A DNA stretch of 64,000 bases. Source: Prorocentrum cordatum. Its lineage: Eukaryota; Sar; Dinophyceae; Prorocentrales; Prorocentraceae. Positions 1-9,780 of the stretch are shown here, piece after piece (position 1 is the stretch's first letter; each line of letters begins with the position of its first letter). The stretch is taken from contig CAUYUJ010015303.1 of the NCBI GenBank assembly GCA_963575745.1, positions 16,708 to 80,707 of the forward strand, read 5' to 3'. The notes below the pieces were generated by a model, which did not search any database, had not been told where the DNA came from, and worked only from the letters and a program-made list of their open reading frames with translations. The position numbers and the translations under genes are program-made.

Positions 1-741
1 TGACCCAGGGCTCCAGTGATCTGGCCAGGGGCCAGGACCAGCGAGGTGCACAGTTGACATCCCCCGAGAGGACCTCGACAATCGGGCACCGCTGCCGCCG
101 CCGAAGCACAGCACCAAGGAACCCGCACGACGGCGGCTCACGGCAGCCGGCGCGAGAGCACGGCCACGAGCTCCGCATGTCTGCAGCGGGGTTCCTCGCA
201 TGTCGCGGGCTTCTTCACAAGCGTTTGTCCAACGGATGCTTACAATTCCGACGTCCGCAGACGTGGAAAAAATCCCCCCCAAAAAAACGGTGGCAAAACA
301 ACAGCAGCAACACCAATCAATTTGAGACGGGTCGCCCATCATTGCTCGCGAAGCATCGAGCATGCACACTCCAACCACATGGCAACCGCCCTGGCTGCCT
401 ATGAACGAACCTGTCAATCATGGCCGGCGGCATGTGCGCAGCCCAGGGGAGGGGGGCAGGGACGCACTGAAATAAAAGAAGCGCCACGAAATCTGGGGAA
501 AATCATGGCCCACGACATGATTTCCACCCCCCCCTAGTCATCACCCCCCTCTTTGCCGCCCCCGAGGCTACTGGGCTACTACCGACAAGGTGAAACAGGC
601 GAGCCGGGCGGGCGGACCCCAACGGGCGGGTAGAGCAGGCGGAACTTCCAGGGGGTCGGGCGAGCGGATCCTGACGGGCGAGGCAGGCGGGCGGGCAGGC
701 TTCCACGCAAGCGAAAGGGCGGACCATGGCGAACCCTAACG
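1..741. other. GC-rich DNA, no gene recognised
   Basis: No open frame here has a recognisable motif. The stretch at 590-720 has repeated GGGCGGG-type steps similar to those at 915-1060, so the two may be old copies of one sequence. Confidence 0.4.
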
Positions 742-899
742 TTAGGTCGGGCATGTCCCCCCAGACGCGGATTTTGGGCAAAAATTGAAAATAGTCAAAC
801 AACCAAACAAATATTAAACATAGCCAAAAAAAATCGCCCCCTCACGATTTCTTGCCTATTTTTGAATTGTCCTCCTGTAGAGGGACAGGCCCGACTTAA
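742..899. mobile_element. MITE-like element with 20-bp terminal inverted repeats
   Basis: The left end reads TTAGGTCGGGCATGTCCCCC. The right end, read on the other strand, starts TTAAGTCGGGCCTGTCCCTC. The A/T-rich interior (about 785-875) contrasts with the GC-rich flanks. The element has no coding capacity. A related sequence with similar ends lies at about 1365-1478 and a shorter one at 1475-1585. The transposase family is unknown; the ends do not match a family I can name. Confidence 0.65.
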
Positions 900-1364
900 C
901 CTTAATGAACGGGTCGGACAGGCGGGACATTTCGTCGGGCGGGTCGAGCAGGCGGAACCTAGCGGGCAGGACACTCAAACGGGCGGGCGGGACACTCAAA
1001 CTTCCAAGCAAGACCCTCACGGGCGGGTCGACCGGCGGACCCCAACGGGCAGCGGGGAGGTGGTGCCCCCCATGTCCACCGACCTCAGCAAGCGCCCGAG
1101 GGGCCCGTGCCCGCTGGCGCTGATGGACTGCACATGGCGGCCAGCGACGAGTACCGTCAGCCCGTGCCGGCACCAAGCGGGGAGGGCCCACCGGCGCAAG
1201 ACCTCCCGCAGCCGTTGCATGGAGAGCTTCGCGCAAGCCTCGTTCTGGTCTGAGAACGGCGTTCGATGGCCAGGGCGAAAGGTGGGCAGAGGCAAGATTT
1301 TGATATTGGCCTCGACGCCCTCGAGGTCTTCCGCGAGTAGAGCGGTCCATGCCGGTCCAGCGTC
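900..1364. other. GC-rich spacer, no gene recognised
   Basis: Several frames stay open because the DNA is GC-rich, but none shows a domain or motif. The first part repeats the GGGCGGG steps seen at 590-720. Confidence 0.35.
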
Positions 1365-1478
1365 AGGCGGGCATGTCCTCCTACAGACGGATTTCTGACA
1401 AACTCACAAATAAACAATCAAACAAATCGTCCCCTGACTATTGTTTACTATCTTTGAATATTCCTCCTGTGCAGTTAA
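1365..1478. mobile_element. Degenerate copy of the 742-899 MITE
   Basis: The copy starts with a GGCGGGCATGTCC end and a CAGACGGATTT segment that parallels the start of the 742-899 element. It has a matching A/T-rich interior and ends in a TTCCTCCTGTGCAGTTAA segment that parallels that element's right end. It abuts or overlaps the next element. Confidence 0.5.
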
Positions 1479-1585
1479 GTCGGGCGTGTCACTCTACAGG
1501 GGGAATATTCAAAAATAGTCCAAAAAATAATATGGGGACGATTTTTCGTCCAAGATCCCCCTGTAGGGGGACACGCCCGACCTAA
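1475..1585. mobile_element. Short MITE-like element, 111 bp
   Basis: The left end is TTAAGTCGGGCGTGTCACTC. The right end on the opposite strand is TTAGGTCGGGCGTGTCCCCC. Both continue inward with CTACAGGGGGA, so the inverted repeats run for about 30 bp. A further half-end of the same motif follows at about 1588-1611, suggesting nested insertions. Confidence 0.65.
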
Positions 1586-1748
1586 TTGTAGAGGGACACG
1601 CCCGACTCAAGTCCAGCGCCAGGGCCAGGCACTTCCTCAAGAAGCGCGGTGGCGCGAGTGATGCTGTGGGCCCGCGCAATGCCCGCCCTCCATGGCAGCC
1701 TGGTCGCGAGAGATAGACGCGGGCTCCAGCACCCAGCCGACGGCGTCG

Positions 1749-1961
1749 TGGCGGCGAGCGAGGGGGGGAGAAAGGAGGAGGAGAAGGCCTCCTCAGAAGG
1801 CGGCGGGACTTCGCAGAAGCCCTCGCGCCTTCTGAGCGGAATTCTTCTGTGTCTTCGGGGAAGGCTTAGGAAACTTCTCCAAGGCCGGGGGGGGGGCTTC
1901 TGCGACTTCTGGGAAGGGCCGCCCCGTCTCACTGCCCCCCCCCCCTCGCTCGCCGCCGAGC
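1749..1961. repeat. Imperfect palindrome, about 213 bp
   Basis: A GGCGGCGAGCGAGGGGGGG arm at the left is matched by its reverse complement at the right (about 1941-1961). Inner matches such as TCAGAAGGCG/CGCCTTCTGA and GCAGAAGCC/GGCTTCTGC extend the pairing. The whole block could fold into one long stem. No coding motif is visible. Confidence 0.55.
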
Positions 1962-2410
1962 GTCGGCGACGACCGCCCCGAAGAGCCGGCGGCAGCACGC
2001 GGGGAGCTGCAGAGGCCGCAGGTCCCCTGGAGCTTCGGCGACGGGGCTCTTCGAGATCCAGGCGAGCAGGCCGACGGGCGAGCCAGGAACGCGCCCGAGC
2101 AGGCACGGGGAGCCGCGGCGGAGCATGCTGCCTGCCCGGGGAAGCACGCCACGAGACGACGGCCCGTGTGATGCACCTCGCGAGGCTCGTGACGCCACCC
2201 ACACCAGGGGGCGCCGCCAGCTGGTTGCAGCACGAGGGTCGCGACCCCTTGCCAGGCGGGCTCGGGTAGCGGAGGAAGACCGGGAGGCTGCCGCTCGCGA
2301 AAGCAGGCGTCGAGCAGGCGGCATCGTCTGGCGTCAGGCCGATCGGGGACGGAAGCCTCCTCAACTTTTGTGGGCCTGGCGTGCCTGACGGGAACGAAGA
2401 ATCGCACAAA
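1962..2410. other. GC-rich spacer, no gene recognised
   Basis: Long open frames occur on both strands but encode only Arg/Pro/Ala-rich sequence with no family motif. I regard them as composition artefacts. Confidence 0.4.
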
Positions 2411-2550
2411 CATAAAAACTCGGAGGTCCGCGCGGAGTTCTCGGATCCGCGCTGGACCCCACTCCCCCGCGCGCGGAGCGCGCCAGGGGCGGCGCCAGAG
2501 GCGCCGCCAGGGGGGCGGATGCGCGCGGACCTCCGAGTTGTTATATTATG
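2411..2550. mobile_element. Hairpin element with perfect 18-bp inverted ends
   Basis: AACTCGGAGGTCCGCGCG at 2417-2434 is perfectly repeated in reverse complement at 2522-2539. Outside both arms the DNA is A/T-rich (CATAAAA on the left, TTATATTATG on the right). The 87-bp interior is GC-rich and noncoding. It could be a small non-autonomous DNA transposon. Confidence 0.6.
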
Positions 2551-2584
2551 TTATGCCGCTATTTATTATATTGCACCGTTTCTC

Positions 2585-2797
2585 TAGAGCTCCGACCACT
2601 TTATTTCGGCACGGCACCCCATCCATCACCCACACATTCCACCAGCCAGCGCGCCTCTCCGCCCCGACCCCATTTCCTTCGGCACGGCACACCCCTCCGC
2701 TCCGACCCCTTTATTTCGGCACGGCACACCCCCTCCGCATCCCCCCAACCACCAGCCAGCGCGCCCCTCCGCCCCGACCCTTTATTTCCAAACGGCA
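2585..2797 (+). repeat. Pyrimidine-rich satellite, left block
   Basis: The units contain TTTATTTCGGCACGGCACAC, CTCCGCCCCGACC and CACCAGCCAGCGCGCC. The same units resume at about 7910, after the LINE. The block stops at ACGGCA (2792-2797), which in an uninterrupted unit is followed by CACACC. Confidence 0.85.
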
Positions 2798-2799
2798 GC

Positions 2800-5700
2800 G
2801 GGTTGCGCCAGCATCCCAGCAGCCCGGGCAGCGGCTTTAACAGAGCCAGGCGCAGAGTTTGGAGAGGCATCACGGTGAATGCCAACAGTTATGGGACCTT
2901 CGAGTCCCTTCTTTCCCGCAGAGACCTTCGGTCGTGCGACTTTGTCGGTGTCCAGGAGACCCACCAGTCGCAGGCCCAGGCTGCTGCGGCGGCCGCTCAG
3001 CTGGGCAAGCTGGGTTGGCACGCCCTCGCGAGGGCCGCTGAAGGCGCTGAGGCCGTGGGATGCCACGGCCACGGGGGCCTCCTGCAGCTCGCGCCGCGCC
3101 ACTGGGGCATGGCGCCGTTCGAGCACATCGGGATTGACTCCGGCGAGCTCGTGCCTGGCCGCCTCGCGGTGGTCCACCACGCCGGCCTAGTCCCGGGCGG
3201 CTTCGCGTGGTTCAACGTCTACCTCGTCTGTGGCGAGGGCATGTCCGCCGCCAACGTGGCGCTGCTGGACATCGTGGCCAAGGTTGCCGCCACGCTGGGC
3301 AAGCCCTTCATCGTTTCGGGCGACTTCAACCTCAGCCCCGCCGATATGCAGCAGAGCAGGCTGGTGCATCAGCTGCAGGCCTGCGTTCTCGCTCCCAGCA
3401 TTGGCACCTGCAGGCCCGCCGACAGCGTCTGCGATTACTTCGTGGTCTCGCCGTGCTTCGCAAAGGCCAAGGTCACCACGCTGATGGACTGGCCTATCTA
3501 CCCGCACAGGCCCGTGCTGATTGTGATCGACTGCGTGGACGAGCCGCCCATGATGCAGGCCATGTCCACACCCCGGCGCCTCCCGAGGCCATTGCCACGG
3601 GGCTGCTGCTCACGTGACCACGATCCCGCCTGGCAGCAGGCTCGAGCCGCCATCGAGCAGGCCGATACCGTGGACACGGCTTGGAAGGCCTTCATCGCGC
3701 AGGCCGAAGCCAATGTCCTAGACGCGTGCGGGCTGGAGTCCGAAGCCGACGTGTACGGCGGCAGGCACTTGCAGCCTAAGCTGCGCTGGAAGCGCGTTGC
3801 CCTGCCCGCGCCTCCGCGGATGCCCAGGGTGACAGAGGCGTCCCTGTGGATCAAACGTTGGTCCCTTGCTGCTCGCGAGGCCGTCGATTTTGGACGTCCC
3901 CTGGCTCGCGAAAGGGGGACCCGAGCACTCGGCCGACTGCAGCGGCAGCAGGAAGCCCCCTGCGTCCTGTGCCAAGCCCTCCAGATCCTCGGCGGCTTCT
4001 TCGGGCTGGTGCAGAGGCACGCGGAGCAGGCCCTCTCGATCATGGGCGCCACGCTTGCCGACCTGAGCGTGCAGCGCGACCTGAGCCGCGCCAAAGCGAA
4101 GTTCGGATCCTGGATCGAGGAGCAGGCGGCGCTCGGATCGGGCGCCCTTCACGCCATTACGAGGGAGCCTATGCCGTGGCAGGCCAGCCCCGTGGCCTCC
4201 GAGCTGCGAGGGCCTGCGGGCAAGATGCAGGCCGTGGAGGCCTTGGTCCGCGAATGGTCGGGCTATTGGCGTGTTGGCATGGCCCACGAGGCCGTCACCT
4301 GGCCAGAGGACCTGGGGCCGCGGCCACCCCGGCCGACAATCGACAAGATGAGGGATGTTTTCCGCTCGTTCCCCGAGCAGACGGGCTCCTCGTTCGACGC
4401 CTTCTGCCCCAGGGACTTCGACGCCATGTCCGACATGGGGGTTGAGGCCCTGGTTGACCTCCTCATGCGCATCGAGGGCGAGTGCCAATGGCCGTCGTTC
4501 ATAACCAAACTCGTGTTCATCCCGAAGCGCGAGGGCGGCGTTCGCCCCATCGCGCTCCTGGCGGCTGTGGTGCGCGTCCACGGGCGGCTCCGCCGCCACG
4601 TGGCCGCCGAGTGGGAAGATTGCCACTCGCGCAGCTACTGGTGGGCCGCCAGCGGCAAGAGCTGCGACCGCGCCGTCTGGCAGCAGCAGGCGTGGTCCGA
4701 GTGGGTCCGGGCCCAGCAGAAGCTCCATCCTGACCAAGACTGGAGCTCGGCCACGGTCCTCCTGGACCTTTGGAAGGCTTTCGAACAGTGCCAGCACCAC
4801 CATCTGGTGCGGGCCGCCATCGCCTACGGATTCCCCCTCTGGCTCCTGAAGCTCCAACTGCATCTTTACCGCCTGCCCAGGTCCCTCGTGCTAGAAGGGG
4901 CCGCCTCGGACCTGGTCGAGGCCGAGCAGACGGTGCTGGCGGGCGACGCCTTCGCCACCACCTTCCTGAAGGTCCTCCTGATAGGCCCCATGGACGCCAT
5001 CGCCACCGCGGTGGCCACCGTCATGCCCTCCGTCGTCGTCGACGACGTGGTAATGCAGCGGGTTGGCGGAGCGTCGCGCGTGGTGGCCGACCTCACCAGA
5101 TGCGTGAAGCTCCTGGTCAAAGCCCTGCGCAGGGTCGACATCTTCGTGGCGGCCAAGAAATCCATGGCGGTCGCCACCACGCCGGCTGTCAGGAACGCCC
5201 TGGAGCGGAACCTCTCCAGCGTGTGCGGGGTCAGGGGCAAGGGCACCGTGCGCAACCTCGGCATCGACCACTCTGAGGGCAAGCGGGCCGTCCAGGTGGT
5301 TAGGAACGACAGGCTGGCGGCCTCCCGCCGCAGGCTAGGCCGGGTGCGCATGCTGCTCGGCAAAAGCACCCGGAGGCGCGCGGCGGCACGCGTCGCCAAG
5401 ATGGGCCTGGGGGCCAGCTACACCTACGGCGCCAACGTCACGGGCTTCAACGAGACACAGCTCGACCAGGCTCGGGCGATCGCCTTCAGGTCCGTGGAGA
5501 TCCGGCCAGCGGGCAAGTCCCGCACGGCCGCTTTGATGGCCACAGGGCAGTGCTATGACCCCATATTCAAGACGACCATCGCGCCGCTCCACACGTTGGC
5601 GAGGGCTGTCTGGGAGCAGTGGCTGCCCAGGCATGTGCTGGAGTTGGCCTTCTCCATTGCGGCCGACTCAGTTTCCACGTGGGCGCAGGTGACGGGGCCT

Positions 5701-6471
5701 TTGGGCGCTGCGTACATGACGCTGAAGCGCGTGGGATGGTCGGCCTCCACGCTGACCGATTGGATGCAGCACGACGGCGCCGCCTACGACATCGACGCTT
5801 TCTCCCCTTGGTACCTGAAGCGCGCCCTGGAGCGCAGCTGCGAGGCCTGGCAAGTGTCGCAGATCTCCAAGCACTTCCCTTGGGTCTCGGGCTCCATCTT
5901 TGGAGGCCAGGTGCGCAGGTGGATCAACTCTGGTAAGGGCTCTTCGGACAAAGCGAGATGGTGGCCCGCGCTATCCTGGCAGCAACGGGGCTACATCCGC
6001 TCGGTCTTCGTCAACGGCCAGTGGACCAATGCCCGCAAGTACCACAACGTGCCCTCTTACGCTGATTCGCCCTTCTGCTCGGCGTGCCCGTCAGAGGAGG
6101 GATCCCTGTGGCATCGCCACACGGGTTGTGCCGGACAATGGGGCGGCCTGGAGCTGCCAGCGGCGATGCGCTTGCTCAAAAGGCACAGCAACAATGAGGT
6201 GATCCAGGCGCTCGTCGAAAGGCTCACCTTCAGCGTCCCCAGCACCAGCTGGCGCCCCCTGCAGGGGGCCTGTTCGACCACGTTGTCTGGTGCTACGGTA
6301 CCTCGGGCGACCCGTTCTACAGCGGCGACCTCTTCGTGGACGGCACCTGCTTCGAGGCCTCGGGCAACGGCGGCACCGTCTCGGGGTGCGCGGTCATCAG
6401 GCTCCCCGAGAGCCGTGGCGGTGCTGACCCAGGGCCGCGTTCGACGATCAAGGCCATTGGATCCCCTCTGA
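2800..6471 (+). CDS. LINE endonuclease/reverse transcriptase polyprotein (5'-partial)
   Basis: This ORF would nick target DNA and copy the element RNA. The frame is open from an ATG at 2548, but the first 250 bases are satellite, so the true N-terminus is probably lost. The endonuclease (about 2875-3530) shows VQETH, SGDFN and DYFVVS, with PHRPV in place of the usual SDHxP. The reverse transcriptase (about 4490-5300) shows a GGVRPIAL lead-in, motif A as LLDLWKAFE, a motif B region LAGDAFA and motif C as VVVDD, so the catalytic aspartates are present. A finger with CSACP and LWHRHTGC follows at about 6078-6135. After about 6260 the protein-like sequence moves to another frame and this ORF runs on as Arg/Ser-rich sequence to a stop at 6471. 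The copy is therefore frameshifted near the CCCCCTGCAGGGGG run at about 6255-6268. Confidence 0.88.
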   Translation, partial: GLRQHPSSPGSGFNRARRRVWRGITVNANSYGTFESLLSRRDLRSCDFVGVQETHQSQAQAAAAAAQLGKLGWHALARAAEGAEAVGCHGHGGLLQLAPRHWGMAPFEHIGIDSGELVPGRLAVVHHAGLVPGGFAWFNVYLVCGEGMSAANVALLDIVAKVAATLGKPFIVSGDFNLSPADMQQSRLVHQLQACVLAPSIGTCRPADSVCDYFVVSPCFAKAKVTTLMDWPIYPHRPVLIVIDCVDEPPMMQAMSTPRRLPRPLPRGCCSRDHDPAWQQARAAIEQADTVDTAWKAFIAQAEANVLDACGLESEADVYGGRHLQPKLRWKRVALPAPPRMPRVTEASLWIKRWSLAAREAVDFGRPLARERGTRALGRLQRQQEAPCVLCQALQILGGFFGLVQRHAEQALSIMGATLADLSVQRDLSRAKAKFGSWIEEQAALGSGALHAITREPMPWQASPVASELRGPAGKMQAVEALVREWSGYWRVGMAHEAVTWPEDLGPRPPRPTIDKMRDVFRSFPEQTGSSFDAFCPRDFDAMSDMGVEALVDLLMRIEGECQWPSFITKLVFIPKREGGVRPIALLAAVVRVHGRLRRHVAAEWEDCHSRSYWWAASGKSCDRAVWQQQAWSEWVRAQQKLHPDQDWSSATVLLDLWKAFEQCQHHHLVRAAIAYGFPLWLLKLQLHLYRLPRSLVLEGAASDLVEAEQTVLAGDAFATTFLKVLLIGPMDAIATAVATVMPSVVVDDVVMQRVGGASRVVADLTRCVKLLVKALRRVDIFVAAKKSMAVATTPAVRNALERNLSSVCGVRGKGTVRNLGIDHSEGKRAVQVVRNDRLAASRRRLGRVRMLLGKSTRRRAAARVAKMGLGASYTYGANVTGFNETQLDQARAIAFRSVEIRPAGKSRTAALMATGQCYDPIFKTTIAPLHTLARAVWEQWLPRHVLELAFSIAADSVSTWAQVTGPLGAAYMTLKRVGWSASTLTDWMQHDGAAYDIDAFSPWYLKRALERSCEAWQVSQISKHFPWVSGSIFGGQVRRWINSGKGSSDKARWWPALSWQQRGYIRSVFVNGQWTNARKYHNVPSYADSPFCSACPSEEGSLWHRHTGCAGQWGGLELPAAMRLLKRHSNNEVIQALVERLTFSVPSTSWRPLQGACSTTLSGATVPRATRSTAATSSWTAPASRPRATAAPSRGARSSGSPRAVAVLTQGRVRRSRPLDPL

Positions 6472-7706
6472 TCGGGAGTTGGCAGTCCATCGACGGTGCG
6501 GAGCTCTTCGCCATCGCGCTCGCTCTGAGGCACACTATCCCGCCTCTGGCCATATACAGCGATTCGTCGTACGTCGTGGACGGGCTGCTCGTTCGCGGGC
6601 GCGCCGCGACCACGGCGGCCTCGGCGTCGTGGGCACACCTGTGGCGAGAGGTTTGGCGACTAATAGACGACGTGGGCGGCATCAATTCGCGGGGCCTCCA
6701 GATCTTCAAGATCAAAGGGCACGCGACCCTGCTGCACGTGCACCGCGGGCACCTTACGGCCTACCAGCGCCGCGGCAACATAGAGGCCGACAGGTGGGCA
6801 CAGAAGGTTACGCATCCCTGGAGACTGCCCGCGGCGGACCGGCAGCGCCTGCTGAACGCCAGCACCATGCTCGACGGAGTGGCCCGATGGATTGGCCAAG
6901 CTGGCGCCGCCGCGGCCAGTGCGAGAGAGGACATAACCATCGGAGTGCGGAAAAAAGCGACTCCAAAGCAGGGGCTCACGCTCACGCAGCATAGCCTTGT
7001 ACAGTTGGCCTCTGGTGTGATGCACTGCCCTGTGTGCCTCCGCTCTGCCCGCACTCCCGAGGCAAAAAGGGTTTTGTTTTACTCGAAGTGTGTTCCGAGG
7101 TGCGCCGCCTCAGGGGCTAAAAGACCCGCAGCATCGTCGGCTGCTGCTGCTCTTGCCCTGTCAGCCGCCGCTGCCTGCGCCGCGGCCGCATCGAGCAGCG
7201 AGAGCGGCTCCTCTGGAATAGCTGACGGGCGTGATGGCGAAGGGCGAAAGGAGCCCGCCACCCCGCGAGCCGCCGCCCGCAGCCGCAGCCCGCCTGCTGC
7301 GCCCGTCCCGCAGGCGCCGCCGCCTGCCTCATCTGCAGGTCCTGCTCCCTCCTCCGCTGGCGGATCCAGCCGCGTCGAGCCCCTTGTGGAGGAACCTGGG
7401 CCAGGCGCCATGGCTCCGAGGGCCGTGGTTGGGAGCGTCGGCGACGCGAGGACCGCCGCCGCCCCTGCCCCTCCCCCTCCGCCCCCTGGCCCCGACGGCG
7501 GCCATGTGATTCAGTGCGTGAACGGCTACCGCGTGTGCCGTCGTTGCTGTCTCTTCGCTCGCGAGGTCTTCGGAGCCGTCCGCGGCCTCGGGGACGATTG
7601 TCTCGGGCCTGTCGGTGGGGCCGCCGGCCGTGAGCGCAACCGCCGCGCCAACAATATTCGCGCGGGCTGGCATCCCACGAAGAAGGGTGTCCGTCTACCG
7701 CAATGA
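6267..7706 (+). CDS. LINE RNase H and C-terminal zinc domain, shifted frame
   Basis: This frame continues the preceding polyprotein. RNase H would remove RNA from the RNA/DNA hybrid. The four acidic positions can be read as D in LFVDG, E in GAELFA, D in YSDSSYVVDG and D in NIEADRWA. A long Ala/Pro/Ser-rich linker (about 7100-7500) leads to a C-terminal Cys-rich segment, CRRCCLFA then GDDCLG, ending in RAGWHP. A similar tail closes the LINE at 15872-22778. Reaching this frame from the upstream ORF needs one frameshift near 6260. It could be a decay mutation or a sequencing indel in the C/G run. Confidence 0.82.
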   Translation, partial: GLFDHVVWCYGTSGDPFYSGDLFVDGTCFEASGNGGTVSGCAVIRLPESRGGADPGPRSTIKAIGSPLIGSWQSIDGAELFAIALALRHTIPPLAIYSDSSYVVDGLLVRGRAATTAASASWAHLWREVWRLIDDVGGINSRGLQIFKIKGHATLLHVHRGHLTAYQRRGNIEADRWAQKVTHPWRLPAADRQRLLNASTMLDGVARWIGQAGAAAASAREDITIGVRKKATPKQGLTLTQHSLVQLASGVMHCPVCLRSARTPEAKRVLFYSKCVPRCAASGAKRPAASSAAAALALSAAAACAAAASSSESGSSGIADGRDGEGRKEPATPRAAARSRSPPAAPVPQAPPPASSAGPAPSSAGGSSRVEPLVEEPGPGAMAPRAVVGSVGDARTAAAPAPPPPPPGPDGGHVIQCVNGYRVCRRCCLFAREVFGAVRGLGDDCLGPVGGAAGRERNRRANNIRAGWHPTKKGVRLPQ

Positions 7707-7834
7707 CTGCGGCCCCAGCCGCCGCTCCTTGGGCGTGCTCGAGGGGCCGACTGCGCCACCGCCTTTCTTGTGATTATCTTGTATAATCTTCGGGGTTGAG
7801 TATTCTCGAATATTCTTGCCGCCGCAGTCCAACA

Positions 7835-7851
7835 GCTTGCGCAGCGCAAGC
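7835..7851 (+). other. 3'-end hairpin of the LINE
   Basis: GCTTGCGC and GCGCAAGC are exact reverse complements separated by one base. The hairpin lies just before the AC-repeat tail and may be what the element's own reverse transcriptase recognises. Confidence 0.5.
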
Positions 7852-7869
7852 CGGGTCCCAGGTAAAAAA

Positions 7870-7873
7870 CACA

Positions 7874-7922
<49 letters not shown>
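7870..7922 (+). repeat. (AC)n microsatellite
   Basis: The run of AC dinucleotides sits between the LINE 3' end and the resumed satellite. It could be the LINE tail or an expansion of the CACAC step of the satellite unit at the insertion point. Confidence 0.9.
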
Positions 7923-7923
<1 letters not shown>

Positions 7924-9450
7924 GCATCCCACTACCCACCAGCCAACGCGCCCCCTCCGCCCCGACTCCTATATTTCGGCACGCCCCCACCCCCCCACCC
8001 CCCGCGCGCCCCCTCCGCCCCGACTCCTTTTTGTCGGCACGGCACACCCCTCCGCCCCGATCCCTTTATTTCGGCACGGCACACCCCCTTCCGCATCTCC
8101 CCAACCCACCAGCCAGCGCGCCCTCCGCCCCGACCCGATTATTTCGGCACGGCACACACCTCTCTGCCCCGACGCCTTTCTTGTGGCACGGCACACCCCC
8201 TCCACATCCCCCCACCCACCCGCCAGCCAGCGCGCCCCTCCGCTCCGACCACTTTATTTCGGCACGGCACACCCCTCCGCCCCGACCACTTTATTTCGGC
8301 ACGGCGCGCCCCTCCGCTCCGACCACTTTATTTCGGCACGGCACACCCCTCCGCCCCGACCACTTTATTTCGGCACGGCACCCCCCCTGCGCATCCCTCC
8401 CACCCACCAGCGCAGTGCGCCCCCCCGCCCCGAACCCTTTATTTCGGCGCGCCCCCCACCCCTGCATCCCCCCACCCACCAGCCAGCGAAACCCTTCGCC
8501 CGACCCTTTTGCTTCGACACGCCCCCCCCGCGCGCCCTTTCCGCCCCGACCCCTTCATTTCGCAACGGCACACCCCCATCCGCATCCCCCCCCCCCGCCC
8601 ACCAGCCAGCGTCCGCCTCCGCCCCGACCCCTTTATTGTCCGGCCGGCAACACCCATCCGCACACGAGCGCCTTTTATGCGGCACGGCACACCCCCCTCC
8701 CGTCAGTCCCCCCTCCATCTCCACCAGCCTTCCGCCAGGGCATCCCCCCCGGCGTCCGCCCGCCGAGCCTGTGCATAGCTGTGGTCGGTGTTCTTCGGCA
8801 CAGCCCCCCCTTATCCGCCCACGCATAAATCCCCCCCACCTTTTCGGCCCAGCCGCCGTGTCAGGGAGCTCGTCCGGGGGCTGTGGTCTTGTTCGTTGTG
8901 AGTGTGCCCCCTCGACGGCCCGCTTTGACCCCTTTATGTCTCGGCACGGCCCCGACTCCCTCCCCGCGCGCCCCGCGCGCTCCCTCCGCATCCCCCCCAC
9001 CCACCAGCCAGCGCGCCTCTCCGCCCCGACCCCTTTGTTACGCCCCCCCACCCCACCCAGCCACCCACTCACAAGCCAGCGCGCCCCTCCGCGCCGACCA
9101 CTTTGTAATTTTGGCACGGCACACGCATCCGACCCGACTCCTTTATTTTGGCGCGGCACCGCCCACTCCGCCCCCTCCGCGCGCGCCCCCTCCGCACCCC
9201 CCCCCACCCACCAGCCAGCGCGGCGCCCCTGCACCGCCCCGAGCCCTTTTTGGTGTTTTGACGCTGGCACCGCCCCGGAAGAGCGTGACCCATCATCTCG
9301 GCACGCCACCGCCCCCCCACCCCGAGCGCGCCCCCCGCATCCCCCATCCACCAGCCAACGCGCCCCATCCGCCCCGACACCCCCATCCCGAGCGCCCCCT
9401 CCATCACCACATTCTCCAGCAAGCGCGCCCCCTCCGCCTCCTCCCCCTTC
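7923..9450 (+). repeat. 37-bp pyrimidine-rich satellite array, right block
   Basis: GACCACTTTATTTCGGC recurs at 8247, 8284, 8321 and 8358, a 37-bp period. Longer units add a CACCCACCAGCCAGCGCGCC segment. The plus strand is very poor in G. The long Pro/Ala/His-rich open frames here follow from composition and are not genes. Order decays toward the right end. Confidence 0.9.
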
Positions 9451-9497
9451 CTTTCTGTGCAAGAGTCATGGCGCGCGTGCCACTTGTTCCCCTGCAA

Positions 9498-9780
9498 ATG
9501 GTCCGCAAGCCCCACGAATCGTGACCGTTTTCAGGAAGAGTTGTCGGGGGCGCGCAAACATGGATTAGCGATCCATGGATTTGGCGCGCGGTCGCCAAAT
9601 CCATGGATCGGGAGAGGTGCCCTCCCCAAAAGGCGGCCGCTGCCGCCTCGCTCGGCGGCAGGAATCAGCGATTTGGGAAGCGGGACCCGTCGCTAATCCA
9701 CCCCCCCTTGATCCATGTTTGCGATCGCCTGACGATGGTCCGCAAACCCCACGAATCGTGACCGTCTTCAGGAAAAGTTG
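9498..9780. repeat. Palindromic core between 46-bp direct repeats
   Basis: The direct repeats at 9498-9543 and 9735-9780 differ at 3 of 46 positions. Between them lies a perfect 17-bp inverted repeat (9570-9586 and 9593-9609, with CCATGG in each arm). A second inverted pair has CGCAAACATGGAT near 9553 matched by ATCCATGTTTGCG near 9712. No protein is encoded. A small foldback or excision-scarred element is possible. Confidence 0.65.

Larger units (their letters stand above)
2798..7870 (+). mobile_element. LINE-1 of this window: non-LTR retrotransposon, 5'-truncated
   Basis: The element encodes an apurinic-type endonuclease, reverse transcriptase, a Cys/His finger, RNase H and a C-terminal zinc-binding domain on the plus strand. 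No ORF1 precedes it, so the 5' end is probably missing. It interrupts the 37-bp satellite: the left flank ends at ACGGCA and the right flank resumes inside CACACC. The 3' end carries a short hairpin (7835-7851) and then an AC repeat, like the simple-repeat tails of some LINEs. Confidence 0.85.
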
